Below, in pieces: positions 8,125 through 16,234 of a stretch of 18,123 bases of DNA. The stretch comes from Kiritimatiellia bacterium (lineage in GTDB: Bacteria; Verrucomicrobiota; Kiritimatiellia; RFP12; UBA3636). Made by a program: the position numbers and the translations under genes. How positions within the stretch are numbered: the stretch's first letter is position 1; the number at the start of each line of letters is the position of its first letter. Below the pieces are notes generated by a model. That model was given only the letters and a program-made list of their open reading frames with translations. It ran no database searches and was not told the DNA's origin. The DNA lies in contig JAEDLN010000018.1 in assembly GCA_016295275.1 (NCBI GenBank), positions 1-18,123 of the forward strand, given 5' to 3'.

Positions 8125-8586
8125 ATGAAAGAAATTGTCGGAAACCTGTCTGCGCAGGGAATGAAGTTTGGCATCGCTGTTAGCCGTTTTAACAGCTTCT
8201 TTACCGAACAGCTTCTAAAGGGAGCTGAAGATTGCCTGTTGCGCCACGGCGCGGCCCCGGATGATATTGTCTTTGTACGGGTTCCCGGCGCTTCCGAAAT
8301 TCCTTTCGCGCTTAAGCGGATGCTGAAGACCGGCTCCTTCGACGCCGTCATGGCTCTCGGTTGTGTCATTCAAGGCGCCACGCCTCATGCAGATTTGATC
8401 GAACAGCAAGTCGCACGGGCTTTGACCCAGCTGTCGCTGGAATTCGATAAACCTGTGACAGGAGGTCTCGTAACCGCCAACAACCTCGAACAGGCAATCG
8501 AACGCGCCGGCACGAAGATGGGGAACAAAGGCTGGGACGCCGCTGCCGCCGCTATCGAAATGGCCGCTCTTGCCCGCTCAATCTAA
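8125..8586 (+). CDS. ribH: 6,7-dimethyl-8-ribityllumazine synthase
   Basis: RibH catalyses the penultimate step of riboflavin synthesis. It condenses 5-amino-6-ribitylaminouracil with 3,4-dihydroxy-2-butanone 4-phosphate, usually within a large cytoplasmic shell or pentamer. The 153-residue length is typical. Visible signatures are AVSRFNSFF near 16-24, VPGASEIPFAL near 54-64, and ALGCVIQGATPHADLI near 77-92, which contains the catalytic histidine. The C-terminal EQAIERAGTKMGNKGWDAA is strongly conserved. Two positions differ from the common pattern: the usual aromatic residue after the catalytic His is Ala, and the usual TTD/TTE triplet before the EQAIERAG block is TAN. The family call is secure. 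nusB begins 20 bases downstream, a ribH-nusB pairing found in many bacteria. The other riboflavin genes are not in this window. Confidence 0.95.
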   Translation: MKEIVGNLSAQGMKFGIAVSRFNSFFTEQLLKGAEDCLLRHGAAPDDIVFVRVPGASEIPFALKRMLKTGSFDAVMALGCVIQGATPHADLIEQQVARALTQLSLEFDKPVTGGLVTANNLEQAIERAGTKMGNKGWDAAAAAIEMAALARSI

Positions 8587-8606
8587 CCTCTTTCCTGCAT
8601 CGTCGT

Positions 8607-9248
8607 ATGTCTACACGCCGGCAAGCCCGCGAATGGGCCGTCCAAATGATTTTCCAGCTCGATGCAAATCCTGATTGGGAACAACGAGTTGACGCCTTCT
8701 TCGAAGAGTTTTGGAACGGATCGATGGAAGAGGAAATGATAGAGGCGGCAGACGCTTCCCATTCCAATATCCTGCCCGAATCCACGAACGAGCGCGCCTT
8801 TACGCCACTCCGTCTCGGGGGACGTTCCGATATTCCTGCCGATGAAATCCCCGATGACAAAACACGGATTTTTTCGCAGAATCTGGTGCTCGGTATGCTC
8901 CGTCACAGAACCGATATCGACAAAAGCATCACCGAACGGCTTCGGAACTGGAAACTCAACCGGATCGGCTCCATCGAACGGGCTGTTCTCCGTCTGGGAA
9001 CATATGAACTTGTCTACGAGTCCGATGATTACCCCGATCTCGAACAGCCCCCGTCCGCCGTCGTCATCAATGAGGCCGTCGATCTCGCGAAATATTTCGG
9101 CACAAGCGAATCCGGACGTTTTGTAAACGGCATTTTGGACGCCATCGCCCGGAAGGCGCGAGATCGTCGTTCGCGCGCGCAGATAAAGCCACAAATTTGG
9201 TCTCCGGCAGATGACGATCGGAAAGATGCCGCCGCTCCAAAGGCATGA
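8607..9248 (+). CDS. nusB: Transcription antitermination factor NusB, with an acidic insertion and C-terminal tail
   Basis: NusB binds boxA RNA with NusE (ribosomal protein S10) and promotes antitermination on rRNA operons. At 213 residues this copy is much longer than the usual 130-150. The N-terminal helix is canonical (RRQAREWAVQMIFQLDA, 4-20). The C-terminal core is clear: IGSIERAVLRLGTYEL, then VVINEAVDLAKYFGTSESG and RFVNGILDAIAR. Between the first helices and the IFSQNLVLGML helix, about 40 extra residues (roughly 40-84) are acidic and probably flexible. About 33 more follow the core, basic then acidic. The start ATG follows ribH by 20 bases without an evident Shine-Dalgarno. Its stop overlaps the ABC-F start as ATGA. 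Confidence 0.93.
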   Translation: MSTRRQAREWAVQMIFQLDANPDWEQRVDAFFEEFWNGSMEEEMIEAADASHSNILPESTNERAFTPLRLGGRSDIPADEIPDDKTRIFSQNLVLGMLRHRTDIDKSITERLRNWKLNRIGSIERAVLRLGTYELVYESDDYPDLEQPPSAVVINEAVDLAKYFGTSESGRFVNGILDAIARKARDRRSRAQIKPQIWSPADDDRKDAAAPKA

Positions 9249-11206
9249 TTTCATTTCAAAATGTCAGTCTGCATTTCGGAACGCAACAAATTCTCCGGAA
9301 TGTTTCGCTTCGAATCAGCGATCACGAACGCATCGGCATTGTCGGACCGAACGGCGCCGGCAAGTCGACGTTCTTCAATTTGCTGTCCGGTGAATTGCAG
9401 CCGGATGGCGGAACGGTCTTGTTCGAAGGTCCGAAACCAACCATCGGATATCTCCACCAGCAACTGCTCCACTGGTCCGAAGGCGATACGCTTCTTTCCT
9501 ATACCCTGCGTTCCAGTAAGGATCTGAAGGCTTGCGAAAACGAGATCCAAGCACTGGAGAAAAGGATTCCGATCCTCCCGCAAGGCTCCCCGGAACGGAC
9601 AAGGGCTTTGGCCCGTATCGGCGAATTGCAGACCCGTTTCGAACAGTTGGGTGGCTACGAACTGGAATCCCGCGTCAAAAAAGCCCTCTGCGCGCTCGGT
9701 TTTCATACCAATGATTTCGACCGTCCGTTCGGAGAATTCTCGGGCGGTTGGAAAATGCGAGCCGAAATGGTGCGGACGCTGATTTCCCAACCGGATCTGC
9801 TCATGCTCGACGAACCGTCGAACTACCTTGATCTCCCCGCCGTAGAATGGATGCAGTCCTTCCTCCGAAGCTATCGCGGAACGCTTTTGCTGATTTCCCA
9901 CGATCGCTATCTGCTCCGGACACTGACGTCTGTCACCATCGAAATCGACGGCGAAACCGCAACCCGTTATGCGGGAGGCTTGGACTATTACCTGAAGGAA
10001 CGTCAGCAACGCTACGAGGTCTTGCTCGCCGCAAAACGAAATCAAGACCGTCAGCGCGCACACATGGAGGAATTCATCAATACCTTCCGGTCGCAAGCCA
10101 ACAAGGCCTCTTTGGTGCAATCCCGTGTCAAGGCACTCGAAAAACTCGAGACCATCGTCGTCCCTCGCCAAGCCGCGACAAACGGTCAGCTACGCCTTCC
10201 GCCATACCACCATTGCGGCGTTACGGTTCTTGCCGTTCGCGACGCGGGATTCTCCTATAACGGAAAGGATTTCGTCTTTCGAAACGTTTCTTTTGACGTT
10301 CAGAACGGCGAACATGTCGCGATTGTCGGCTTTAACGGTCTTGGAAAATCGACACTGTCTCGTTTGCTGGCCGGCGAACGTCCGCCATCCGAGGGAGAAG
10401 TCATTCTCGGCCACAAGGTCGTCCCCGGTTATCTGTCTCAGGATTTTGCCGAAACCATTCCGCCGGATCGTTCCCTTATCAATGTCGTCCGCCGCGAAGA
10501 CGAAACCATGACCGAAGCACAGGCACGTGCGCTTCTTGGCTCCTTCGGATTTAGCGGCGATGAGGCTTTTAAGCTTGCCGGGGTCCTCTCCGGTGGTGAA
10601 AAAATCCGCCTTGGCTTCGCAAGAATCCATGCCAGGAAACCGAATTTTCTCGTTCTGGATGAACCGACGACGCACCTCGATCTGAATGGACGACAAGCTT
10701 TGGAGGAAGCGATTCGGGCCTACGAGGGTGCCATCGTCCTTGTCTCTCACGATATCGAATTCGTCCGTCGAACTGCTGCCAATATCGTCGAAGTTTCCGA
10801 CCAAGGCGTACGCAAATTCCTCGGCACCTACGACGACTATCGCGCTCGCGTGCTACGCGACGACAACGAGTCTGCCGAAAAATCCGACTCCCCTTCCGAC
10901 GTCCATTCCGATCCCCCCGCCAAGCCTCTCTCGAAAAAGGAGCTGCGAAAAGAACGCGCGGCCGAACGCGAAAAGCTCCTTCCCCTCCTTCGCTCCCTTC
11001 GCCGGCGCGTAACCGCCACCGAGGAACGAATCGAAAAACTGGAAACGGAACAAAAGGAGCTGGTCGGACAGCTTTCCAATCTGGATGGGAAAACGGATTT
11101 CGCAACCGTCAATCGACGCCTTTCGGAAATCGAAAAGGAGCTGACGACCCTCAACCAACTCTGGGAACAAGCCGCTTCCGAACTGGCATACTACGAGGCG
11201 GAATGA
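9245..11206 (+). CDS. ABC-F family ATPase (translation-associated, Uup/YheS type)
   Basis: ABC-F proteins are soluble twin ATPases that act on ribosomes rather than in membranes, relieving stalls or tuning elongation. This 653-residue protein has no membrane segment. The first nucleotide domain shows Walker A GPNGAGKST at 34-42, signature FSGGWKMR at 165-172 and Walker B LLMLDEPSNYLDL at 185-197. The second shows GFNGLGKST at 361-369, LSGGEKIRL at 447-455 and LVLDEPTTHLDL at 468-479. The charged interdomain linker spans about 245-325 (RQQRYEVL, FRSQANKASLVQSRVKAL). A C-terminal coiled coil from about 560 is rich in Lys/Glu/Leu, as in Uup- and YheS-like members. Both catalytic glutamates are present. 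The ATG overlaps the nusB stop by four bases. I cannot separate Uup from YheS by eye, and nothing points to antibiotic resistance. Confidence 0.9.
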   Translation: MISFQNVSLHFGTQQILRNVSLRISDHERIGIVGPNGAGKSTFFNLLSGELQPDGGTVLFEGPKPTIGYLHQQLLHWSEGDTLLSYTLRSSKDLKACENEIQALEKRIPILPQGSPERTRALARIGELQTRFEQLGGYELESRVKKALCALGFHTNDFDRPFGEFSGGWKMRAEMVRTLISQPDLLMLDEPSNYLDLPAVEWMQSFLRSYRGTLLLISHDRYLLRTLTSVTIEIDGETATRYAGGLDYYLKERQQRYEVLLAAKRNQDRQRAHMEEFINTFRSQANKASLVQSRVKALEKLETIVVPRQAATNGQLRLPPYHHCGVTVLAVRDAGFSYNGKDFVFRNVSFDVQNGEHVAIVGFNGLGKSTLSRLLAGERPPSEGEVILGHKVVPGYLSQDFAETIPPDRSLINVVRREDETMTEAQARALLGSFGFSGDEAFKLAGVLSGGEKIRLGFARIHARKPNFLVLDEPTTHLDLNGRQALEEAIRAYEGAIVLVSHDIEFVRRTAANIVEVSDQGVRKFLGTYDDYRARVLRDDNESAEKSDSPSDVHSDPPAKPLSKKELRKERAAEREKLLPLLRSLRRRVTATEERIEKLETEQKELVGQLSNLDGKTDFATVNRRLSEIEKELTTLNQLWEQAASELAYYEAE

Positions 11207-11360
11207 CCCCTTTTTGCCGTTCTCCGCTTTCGGGCATCGGATTCCTTTCGGATAAAGGCATTTCCTCATCGAAGCCGCTCTTCCGCGCATCCCCTTGATT
11301 CCATCGTGCACGCCCCTTCGGTTGCATTCCTTGGAATGGCACGAATCATCCAGACATATG

Positions 11361-11403
11361 AAAAAAAGCGCGCCCCGTCTCTGCAAGACTGGGCGCGCTT
11401 TGA
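11361..11403 (-). terminator. Rho-independent terminator of the beta-galactosidase gene
   Basis: A perfect 10-bp stem, AAGCGCGCCC at 11366-11375 and GGGCGCGCTT at 11391-11400, has a 15-nt loop. On the minus strand it is followed by seven U residues (the A run at 11361-11367). It lies 29 bases past the lacZ stop. Read from the plus strand the same hairpin has only a short CTTTG tail, so it may weakly stop the converging ABC-F transcript as well. Confidence 0.9.
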
Positions 11404-11431
11404 TACATTCAGCCGAAACGGCTCGATTCCC

Positions 11432-14400
11432 TTAGACCGGGAACATCCAGTAGCTGAGTTTGTAGGTTCCGGGACCGACTTGATATTTCTTCAAGGTGTC
11501 CGGACCGCACGAACAGGTCCCAAGACCACGCATGGCGGCATCCAAATTCAACGTGATTTCCGCCTGAGGCTCCAATTCATTCGTGTGAAGCGCATTTTCC
11601 ATGACTTCACTTGGAATGTGCGTAGCATTGAACTCGAACAGGCTTTCGTCAGCCTGGAACTGCAGACCATGGCCGGATTCGTCTGTGAGGGTCAACCAGC
11701 GTGTTTCACAGTGATGCCCATTCTCCTGAGGAACGATGTACGGGAAGTACTGTTCGGTAACCGTTGACGCGAAACGGCCTACAAAACAGGCGTCTTTGCG
11801 GTCGGGGTAGGATTCCAACGGACCTAAACCAAACCATGTCAGGTTTTCATACGCGGGAGCCAAACGCATCTTCACGCCGAGTCGGGGAATATCCACAATC
11901 GATTCCGGAACCTTGAACGTCTCCGTGAAGTGAATCGCTCCATCGGGAAGAATCTCGATCTCCGAAGTATGGCGGATAGCATCTTTCCGATCTTTCGGGA
12001 ACCAATCGGCGACACGCTTGATGCAAGCCGCACCTTCCTTGTTCTTACCCGTTTTGGCGGAAACCAGCTTTTCCGACATCTCCGTAATGCCATCACGGCA
12101 CCAACGGCCAAACGCTTTCCAATAATTCGTGCGATCAGCCTCGAGATGCGCCCGAATGCACTCGTTGTCGATGGGCGTGCGCCACAACGTGAACTCCGGA
12201 CCATTGACAATGACCGGTTCGCCCGCAACATCAAGCGTGCAGAGCAAGCCATTCTTCGAATCGACCTTGGCCGTTACCACGCCCGCCGAAATCTCCAGCA
12301 AATCAGGGGTGTCCTTGCTCTGGAAAACAGAGACCGGATTCCAATCCTCGACCTCCGGCAACAGAGACGGACGCTGAAGAGAAAGCTCCGTATCGACAGG
12401 AAGGTCGATCGGAAACTGATCCCATGCAACCTGATGCCCGGCCTCTACCCACGAACAGTCTTTGACGGTATTGGCAGAAATGAAAAGGAACGCCTCCTCG
12501 CCGGGAGCCAATTTCGGCAGTTTGTCGTACCGGAAGTTCTGAAGCTTGAGAACCTTCGTCTCGCCCGGACGAATCGAAAGCGCCGGCAACTTGCCGTTTG
12601 CAACAACGCGTCCTTCAACCTCAATGGTCCAGGTCGCCGCAAGCCAATCTGCCGATTGGAACGCGTCGCGATTGGTGGCCGAAACTTTTCCGGCCTTCAA
12701 ATCGACAGGAGCAAATACAACAGGCTGGACAATGTGCTTGAAATCCCACATCTGGGGTTTCGGCGTGCGATCGGGCTGTACCATGCCATTGCAGACAAAG
12801 TTGGCGTCATTCGGGAAATCGCCGAAATCGCCGCCGTAAGCCCAGAAAGGACGCCCTTGCGCATCACGCGTAAGGATCCCCTGCTCAACCCAATCCCAAA
12901 TGAACCCGCCCTGGGTGCTCGGATATTTGTTGAACAAGTCCCAATAGTCTCGAAGCGCACCGCACGAATTGCCCATCGCATGCGAATACTCGCACAGAAT
13001 GAAGGGGCGATCCTCCTTGACTTTCGTGGTGAATTTCTCGATCACGTCAAGACTCGAATACATCGGATTGATGACATCCGATACGCGATGCGTAATCGTG
13101 GAAACGCCCGTCTCAAAGAAATCCGCAAGATTTTTCATGGCGCCTTCGTAGTGCAACGGACGCGAAGGATCGTAGGCGCGAATCCAGTCCGCCAACCCCA
13201 AATGATTCTCGCCCAAACCACTTTCGTTGCCGAGCGACCAGAAAATCACCGAGGGATGGTTCTTGTCGCGGATCACCATACGGGAGCCGCGCTCGAAGAA
13301 CTGCGTGCGCCAGGAATCTTCACAGCAAATCCGATGGTAATAGGCATGCGTTTCAATGTTGGCTTCGTCCACCAGATAAATGCCGTATTCATCACACAGG
13401 TCAAGCCAAGAGGTGTCGTCCGGATAATGGCAGCAACGAACGGCATTGAAGTTGAAGCGCTTCATGATCTTGATATCCTGCAAGCTTGTCTCATACGGGA
13501 CGCACTTGCCGAATACGTCATGAAATTCGTGACGGTTCACGCCACGGATGGTAATCGCCTTGCCGTTGACAAGCAATTGGCGATTCGAAATGCGAACATC
13601 GCGGAAACCGATGCGGAACGCCGTCGCTTCCAAAACCTTGCCGTCGAGATTCTTCAAGGTTACGCAAATCTTGTAAAGCGTCGGAATTTCGGCAGACCAC
13701 GGCGACACGCCCGGAAAACGGGCTTCCATGACGGTTTCGAACTGGTTGGTGCGAAAATCCTGTTTCGTCACGGCCGAAAGCGGCTTCTTCGTCAGGCGCT
13801 TTCCTTTCATGTCGAAAACCTCTACCTCGATCTGCCAGCCTTTGATGTCAGACGGCTGCGGGGTATTGGCTTTTGTGACGACCTTGAGGGTTCCCGCCTT
13901 CTTCGCAACATCGTATCCCGCCGTCGTGTGGACGTCTTCCAAATAAATCTCGTCCTGCGAATACAGGTAGACCGAACGATGCAAACCGGCTTCTCTCCAA
14001 TGGTCCTGATCCTCGACATAGGAATTGGAAGACCAGCGCACGCACAGGATGACAAGCGTATTGACGCCGGCACGGACATACGGACGCAAATTGTACTCGG
14101 AAGGCAACCGGGAATCGGTCGACATACCGACAAGCTGCCCGTTTACGTAAACCCATGCCTGCGATTCGGCTGAGCCGATATGCAAAATCGTGCGACGCTT
14201 CAGCCAGGCGGCAGACAAAGTGAAAGTCCTGCGATAGACGCCCGTCGGATTTTCATCCGGAACAAAAGGCTTCCGGGCCTTGAAGGGCATCTGGACATTC
14301 GTGTAATGGGGATGGGAATAGCCTTGAACGCAAAAATCACCCGGAACGGCAATCCGATCCCACTTGGAGACGTCCGTTTCATCCGCAATCTCTTTCGGTG

Positions 14401-14599
14401 TCACGTCCTCTGGTTTCTCGTGGTAGGAGAAGGCCCATTTCCCGTCAAGATTCTTGTACCACTTGGATTTTTCCGGTCGCAAGGTTAGCGCGGCCTCCGC
14501 AGTTGGAAACGGAATCAAGTCGCTTCGCGAACGAAGTCGATTCATCGAGGTCAACTCGGGAATTTCCCATGGACGACCAAAAAGCGTAGTGTTAAGCAT
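11432..14599 (-). CDS. lacZ: Beta-galactosidase, glycoside hydrolase family 2 (LacZ type)
   Basis: This 1055-residue cytoplasmic-type enzyme hydrolyses terminal beta-D-galactosides; no signal peptide is visible. The domain order follows E. coli LacZ. A sugar-binding jelly roll lies at about 45-215 (GVYRRTFTL, WVYVNGQLVG, DQDHWREAGLHRSVYL), then an immunoglobulin-like domain. The catalytic barrel starts near 350 (IRGVNRHEFH, DEANIETH), and the small-chain C-terminal domain ends the protein. The acid/base is Glu459 in SLGNESGLG and the nucleophile Glu537 in ILCEYSHAMGNS. WDWVEQGI and the final FGLGPLESYPDRKDA stretch are also typical. The gene stands alone, converges on the ABC-F gene and has its own terminator. 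No lacI-type regulator or lactose permease is adjacent; the symporter at the window start is a possible but unproven partner. No Shine-Dalgarno is evident before the ATG at 14597-14599. Activity on lactose versus other galactosides cannot be told from sequence. Confidence 0.95.
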   Translation of the reverse strand: MLNTTLFGRPWEIPELTSMNRLRSRSDLIPFPTAEAALTLRPEKSKWYKNLDGKWAFSYHEKPEDVTPKEIADETDVSKWDRIAVPGDFCVQGYSHPHYTNVQMPFKARKPFVPDENPTGVYRRTFTLSAAWLKRRTILHIGSAESQAWVYVNGQLVGMSTDSRLPSEYNLRPYVRAGVNTLVILCVRWSSNSYVEDQDHWREAGLHRSVYLYSQDEIYLEDVHTTAGYDVAKKAGTLKVVTKANTPQPSDIKGWQIEVEVFDMKGKRLTKKPLSAVTKQDFRTNQFETVMEARFPGVSPWSAEIPTLYKICVTLKNLDGKVLEATAFRIGFRDVRISNRQLLVNGKAITIRGVNRHEFHDVFGKCVPYETSLQDIKIMKRFNFNAVRCCHYPDDTSWLDLCDEYGIYLVDEANIETHAYYHRICCEDSWRTQFFERGSRMVIRDKNHPSVIFWSLGNESGLGENHLGLADWIRAYDPSRPLHYEGAMKNLADFFETGVSTITHRVSDVINPMYSSLDVIEKFTTKVKEDRPFILCEYSHAMGNSCGALRDYWDLFNKYPSTQGGFIWDWVEQGILTRDAQGRPFWAYGGDFGDFPNDANFVCNGMVQPDRTPKPQMWDFKHIVQPVVFAPVDLKAGKVSATNRDAFQSADWLAATWTIEVEGRVVANGKLPALSIRPGETKVLKLQNFRYDKLPKLAPGEEAFLFISANTVKDCSWVEAGHQVAWDQFPIDLPVDTELSLQRPSLLPEVEDWNPVSVFQSKDTPDLLEISAGVVTAKVDSKNGLLCTLDVAGEPVIVNGPEFTLWRTPIDNECIRAHLEADRTNYWKAFGRWCRDGITEMSEKLVSAKTGKNKEGAACIKRVADWFPKDRKDAIRHTSEIEILPDGAIHFTETFKVPESIVDIPRLGVKMRLAPAYENLTWFGLGPLESYPDRKDACFVGRFASTVTEQYFPYIVPQENGHHCETRWLTLTDESGHGLQFQADESLFEFNATHIPSEVMENALHTNELEPQAEITLNLDAAMRGLGTCSCGPDTLKKYQVGPGTYKLSYWMFPV

Positions 14600-15412
14600 A
14601 ATAGGATAGGATTGATTGACTGTTGCGTTCTAAAAAGCGGGCAGATTCGAGTCCTCTCGACTTTTCAGGGTTGCAGATTGCTCTTATCGTAGCAAAAAAA
14701 ACACCTCTCGCAAACCAGAAAGACTTCATTTCCGTCGCGCCCGAAAGCACTCGGTTGGCGCCGCGCAGGACAGAAGAAGCCTTCTCATCTTGCATACAAA
14801 ACAATCCGCTTCCATGCAGACGGCGGAACGCATCGGTTCGGCACCGAGCTCGCACCCGGACCACCCCGCGATTGGCACATCAAGCGACCACGCAGTCTCG
14901 CCACGATGCCGCCCCCCTTCCCCGTGAAGAGCATGACGACTTTGGCAAGACTAATGGCAAATGGACGTTCCCCTTGTCGTGCACAATGGCACATTCGCAA
15001 AGACCATGCCCCCTTGTGTGTAATGTGTAATGGCGGGAGGGGTCGATGTTTGGCCCCCGGGTCTCCCGGTTCGCGCCGCACGGATAATACGCGTGCCTAC
15101 CATCCGTTCGACGCCCCGCTTGTACGCATTGCGCATACGCCTCTGGGCACACGCTAGAGATGTTGTGCGGGGGCTCTCCCCCACCTCAAACTGGAGCGCC
15201 CGATCCGTACGAGGCGCGGCATCTTGTCCCTATATGACCGCTCCACGCGACCGAACGATGGAGCATTGGCGTGGCGTACGGCAATGGAACATGCGCAGAA
15301 GATACTTGCCACTGTCGCATGGATTGGATAGAATTACTTGAATTTTGCATATTCTGTCTAACCCAGTAACAACCGCAAAATACCAACCCCGGCATTGATT
15401 TGCCCATCAACA
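14600..15412 (+). other. Long intergenic region between divergent lacZ and the amino-acid transporter operon
   Basis: About 813 bases hold no reading frame with convincing codon use or a recognisable domain. The flanks are A/T-rich and should carry the two divergent promoters. A weak candidate for the transporter operon is TTGGAT at 15324 with CATATT at 15348, 18 bases apart. The GC-rich centre contains several inverted repeats. TCGAG/CTCGA at 14647-14660 is followed by CTTTT. CGGGAG at 15034-15039 pairs with CTCCCG at 15063-15068, extended inside by GGG/CCC. GGGGG/CCCCC at 15169-15182 has a 4-nt loop. CCGTAC at 15205 pairs with GTACGG at 15276. I could not match it to tmRNA, SRP RNA, RNase P RNA, 6S RNA or a tRNA. 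It may hold a small RNA, a long leader or decayed sequence. Confidence 0.5.
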
Positions 15413-16156
15413 ATGAAAACAAACATTCTATCCATCCTCTCCGTCGTTTTGCTCTCCGCCCTCGTGATCGGATGCGGATCCGGAAGTAAGAACGAGGTTC
15501 TCTACATGGTGACGGAAGCCACATTCCCTCCCTATGAATTCCGTCAGGGCGATGATATCGTCGGTATCGAAGTCGATATCGTCAAGGAAATCGCGAAAGA
15601 ACTCGGTCGCCCCCTGAAAATGGAAGACATGAAGTTCGATTCCGTGATTCCGTGCGTCCAGTCCGGCAAAGCCGATTTCGCAGCGTCCGGCATCACGGTT
15701 ACCGAAGACCGCAAAAAGAATGTCGATTTCTCCATTCCTTTTGTCAAAACCGGTCTTGTCATCGTCTGCCGCAAAGATGCGCCTGTCGCAAATGCCGCCG
15801 ATCTGAAGGGAAAGACCATCGGCGTCCAATCCTCCTCCACCTCCGACATCTATGTCACGCAAAACATTTGCGAGCCGGACCGCTATGAAAATGCTCCGCT
15901 CGCCGTTCAGGCACTCCGCGCCAAACGCGTTGACGCTGTCGTCTGCGATCAGGATCCTGCCTATGCCATGGCGAAAAACGATGACTCGATCATGATTCTC
16001 CCCGAGCTCCTCACCGAAGAGGAATACGCAATCGCTTTCAAGAAGGGTAGCCCGCTTGTCGAAGCCGCCAATAAGGTCATCGAGCGTATGAAGGCCGATG
16101 GTTCCCTCGAAGCTTCCTTGAAAAAATGGCGTGCCGAAATGCCCTCCGCCGACTAA
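15413..16156 (+). CDS. Polar amino-acid ABC transporter, solute-binding lipoprotein (copy 1)
   Basis: This extracytoplasmic binding protein of the SBP_bac_3 family captures an amino acid and delivers it to the permease encoded downstream. The 247-residue precursor has a lipoprotein signal with lipobox VIGC, so Cys21 should be lipidated. The N-lobe motif TEATFPPYEF is at 34-43. GITVTEDR at 93-100 supplies the arginine (Arg100) that in family structures binds the alpha-carboxylate. VVCDQDPA near 176-183 supplies the aspartate (Asp179) expected to hold the alpha-amino group. Together these argue for an alpha-amino acid ligand; the side-chain specificity is not readable. Four further cysteines occur in the mature protein (81, 119, 153, 178), unlike its neighbour. 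The ATG at 15413 is chosen because it gives a clean signal peptide. No Shine-Dalgarno is visible. Confidence 0.9.
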   Translation: MKTNILSILSVVLLSALVIGCGSGSKNEVLYMVTEATFPPYEFRQGDDIVGIEVDIVKEIAKELGRPLKMEDMKFDSVIPCVQSGKADFAASGITVTEDRKKNVDFSIPFVKTGLVIVCRKDAPVANAADLKGKTIGVQSSSTSDIYVTQNICEPDRYENAPLAVQALRAKRVDAVVCDQDPAYAMAKNDDSIMILPELLTEEEYAIAFKKGSPLVEAANKVIERMKADGSLEASLKKWRAEMPSAD

Positions 16157-16168
16157 CTCCTCTTCCCG

Positions 16169-16217
16169 CAAGCGCGAACGGCTTTTCTCGTGTCGCGCTT
16201 GACCCTCTCTCTTTTTT
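16169..16217 (+). terminator. Intercistronic hairpin between the two binding-protein genes
   Basis: A perfect 9-bp inverted repeat, CAAGCGCGA at 16169-16177 and TCGCGCTTG at 16193-16201, has a 15-nt loop. A pyrimidine-rich stretch ending in six T residues (16212-16217) follows, starting 10 bases after the stem. The displaced T run makes full termination uncertain. It may act as a partial terminator or as a 3' stabiliser that raises binding-protein mRNA over the rest of the operon, as hairpins do in other ABC operons. Confidence 0.55.
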
Positions 16218-16234
16218 ACAACTGTTTCAATCGT

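Noticed and set aside
9245..11206. ABC-F gene as an antibiotic-resistance determinant
   Set aside because: The coiled-coil C-terminus and the nusB-linked position fit housekeeping Uup/YheS-like members; nothing specific to resistance ABC-F proteins can be seen.
11930..14173. A 747-codon open frame on the plus strand antisense to lacZ
   Set aside because: It lies wholly inside a gene with complete catalytic motifs, is rich in Arg/Ile/Asn without domain pattern, and is explained by codon bias that leaves the opposite strand free of stops.
14641..14665. GATTCGAGTCC resembling a tRNA T-loop
   Set aside because: The flanking bases do not form a T-stem, and no acceptor or anticodon arm can be drawn around it.
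14623..15341. Several 80-135 codon open frames on both strands of the intergenic region
   Set aside because: They overlap each other in different frames and have low-complexity Arg/Pro/Ser composition, no ribosome sites and no recognisable motifs.
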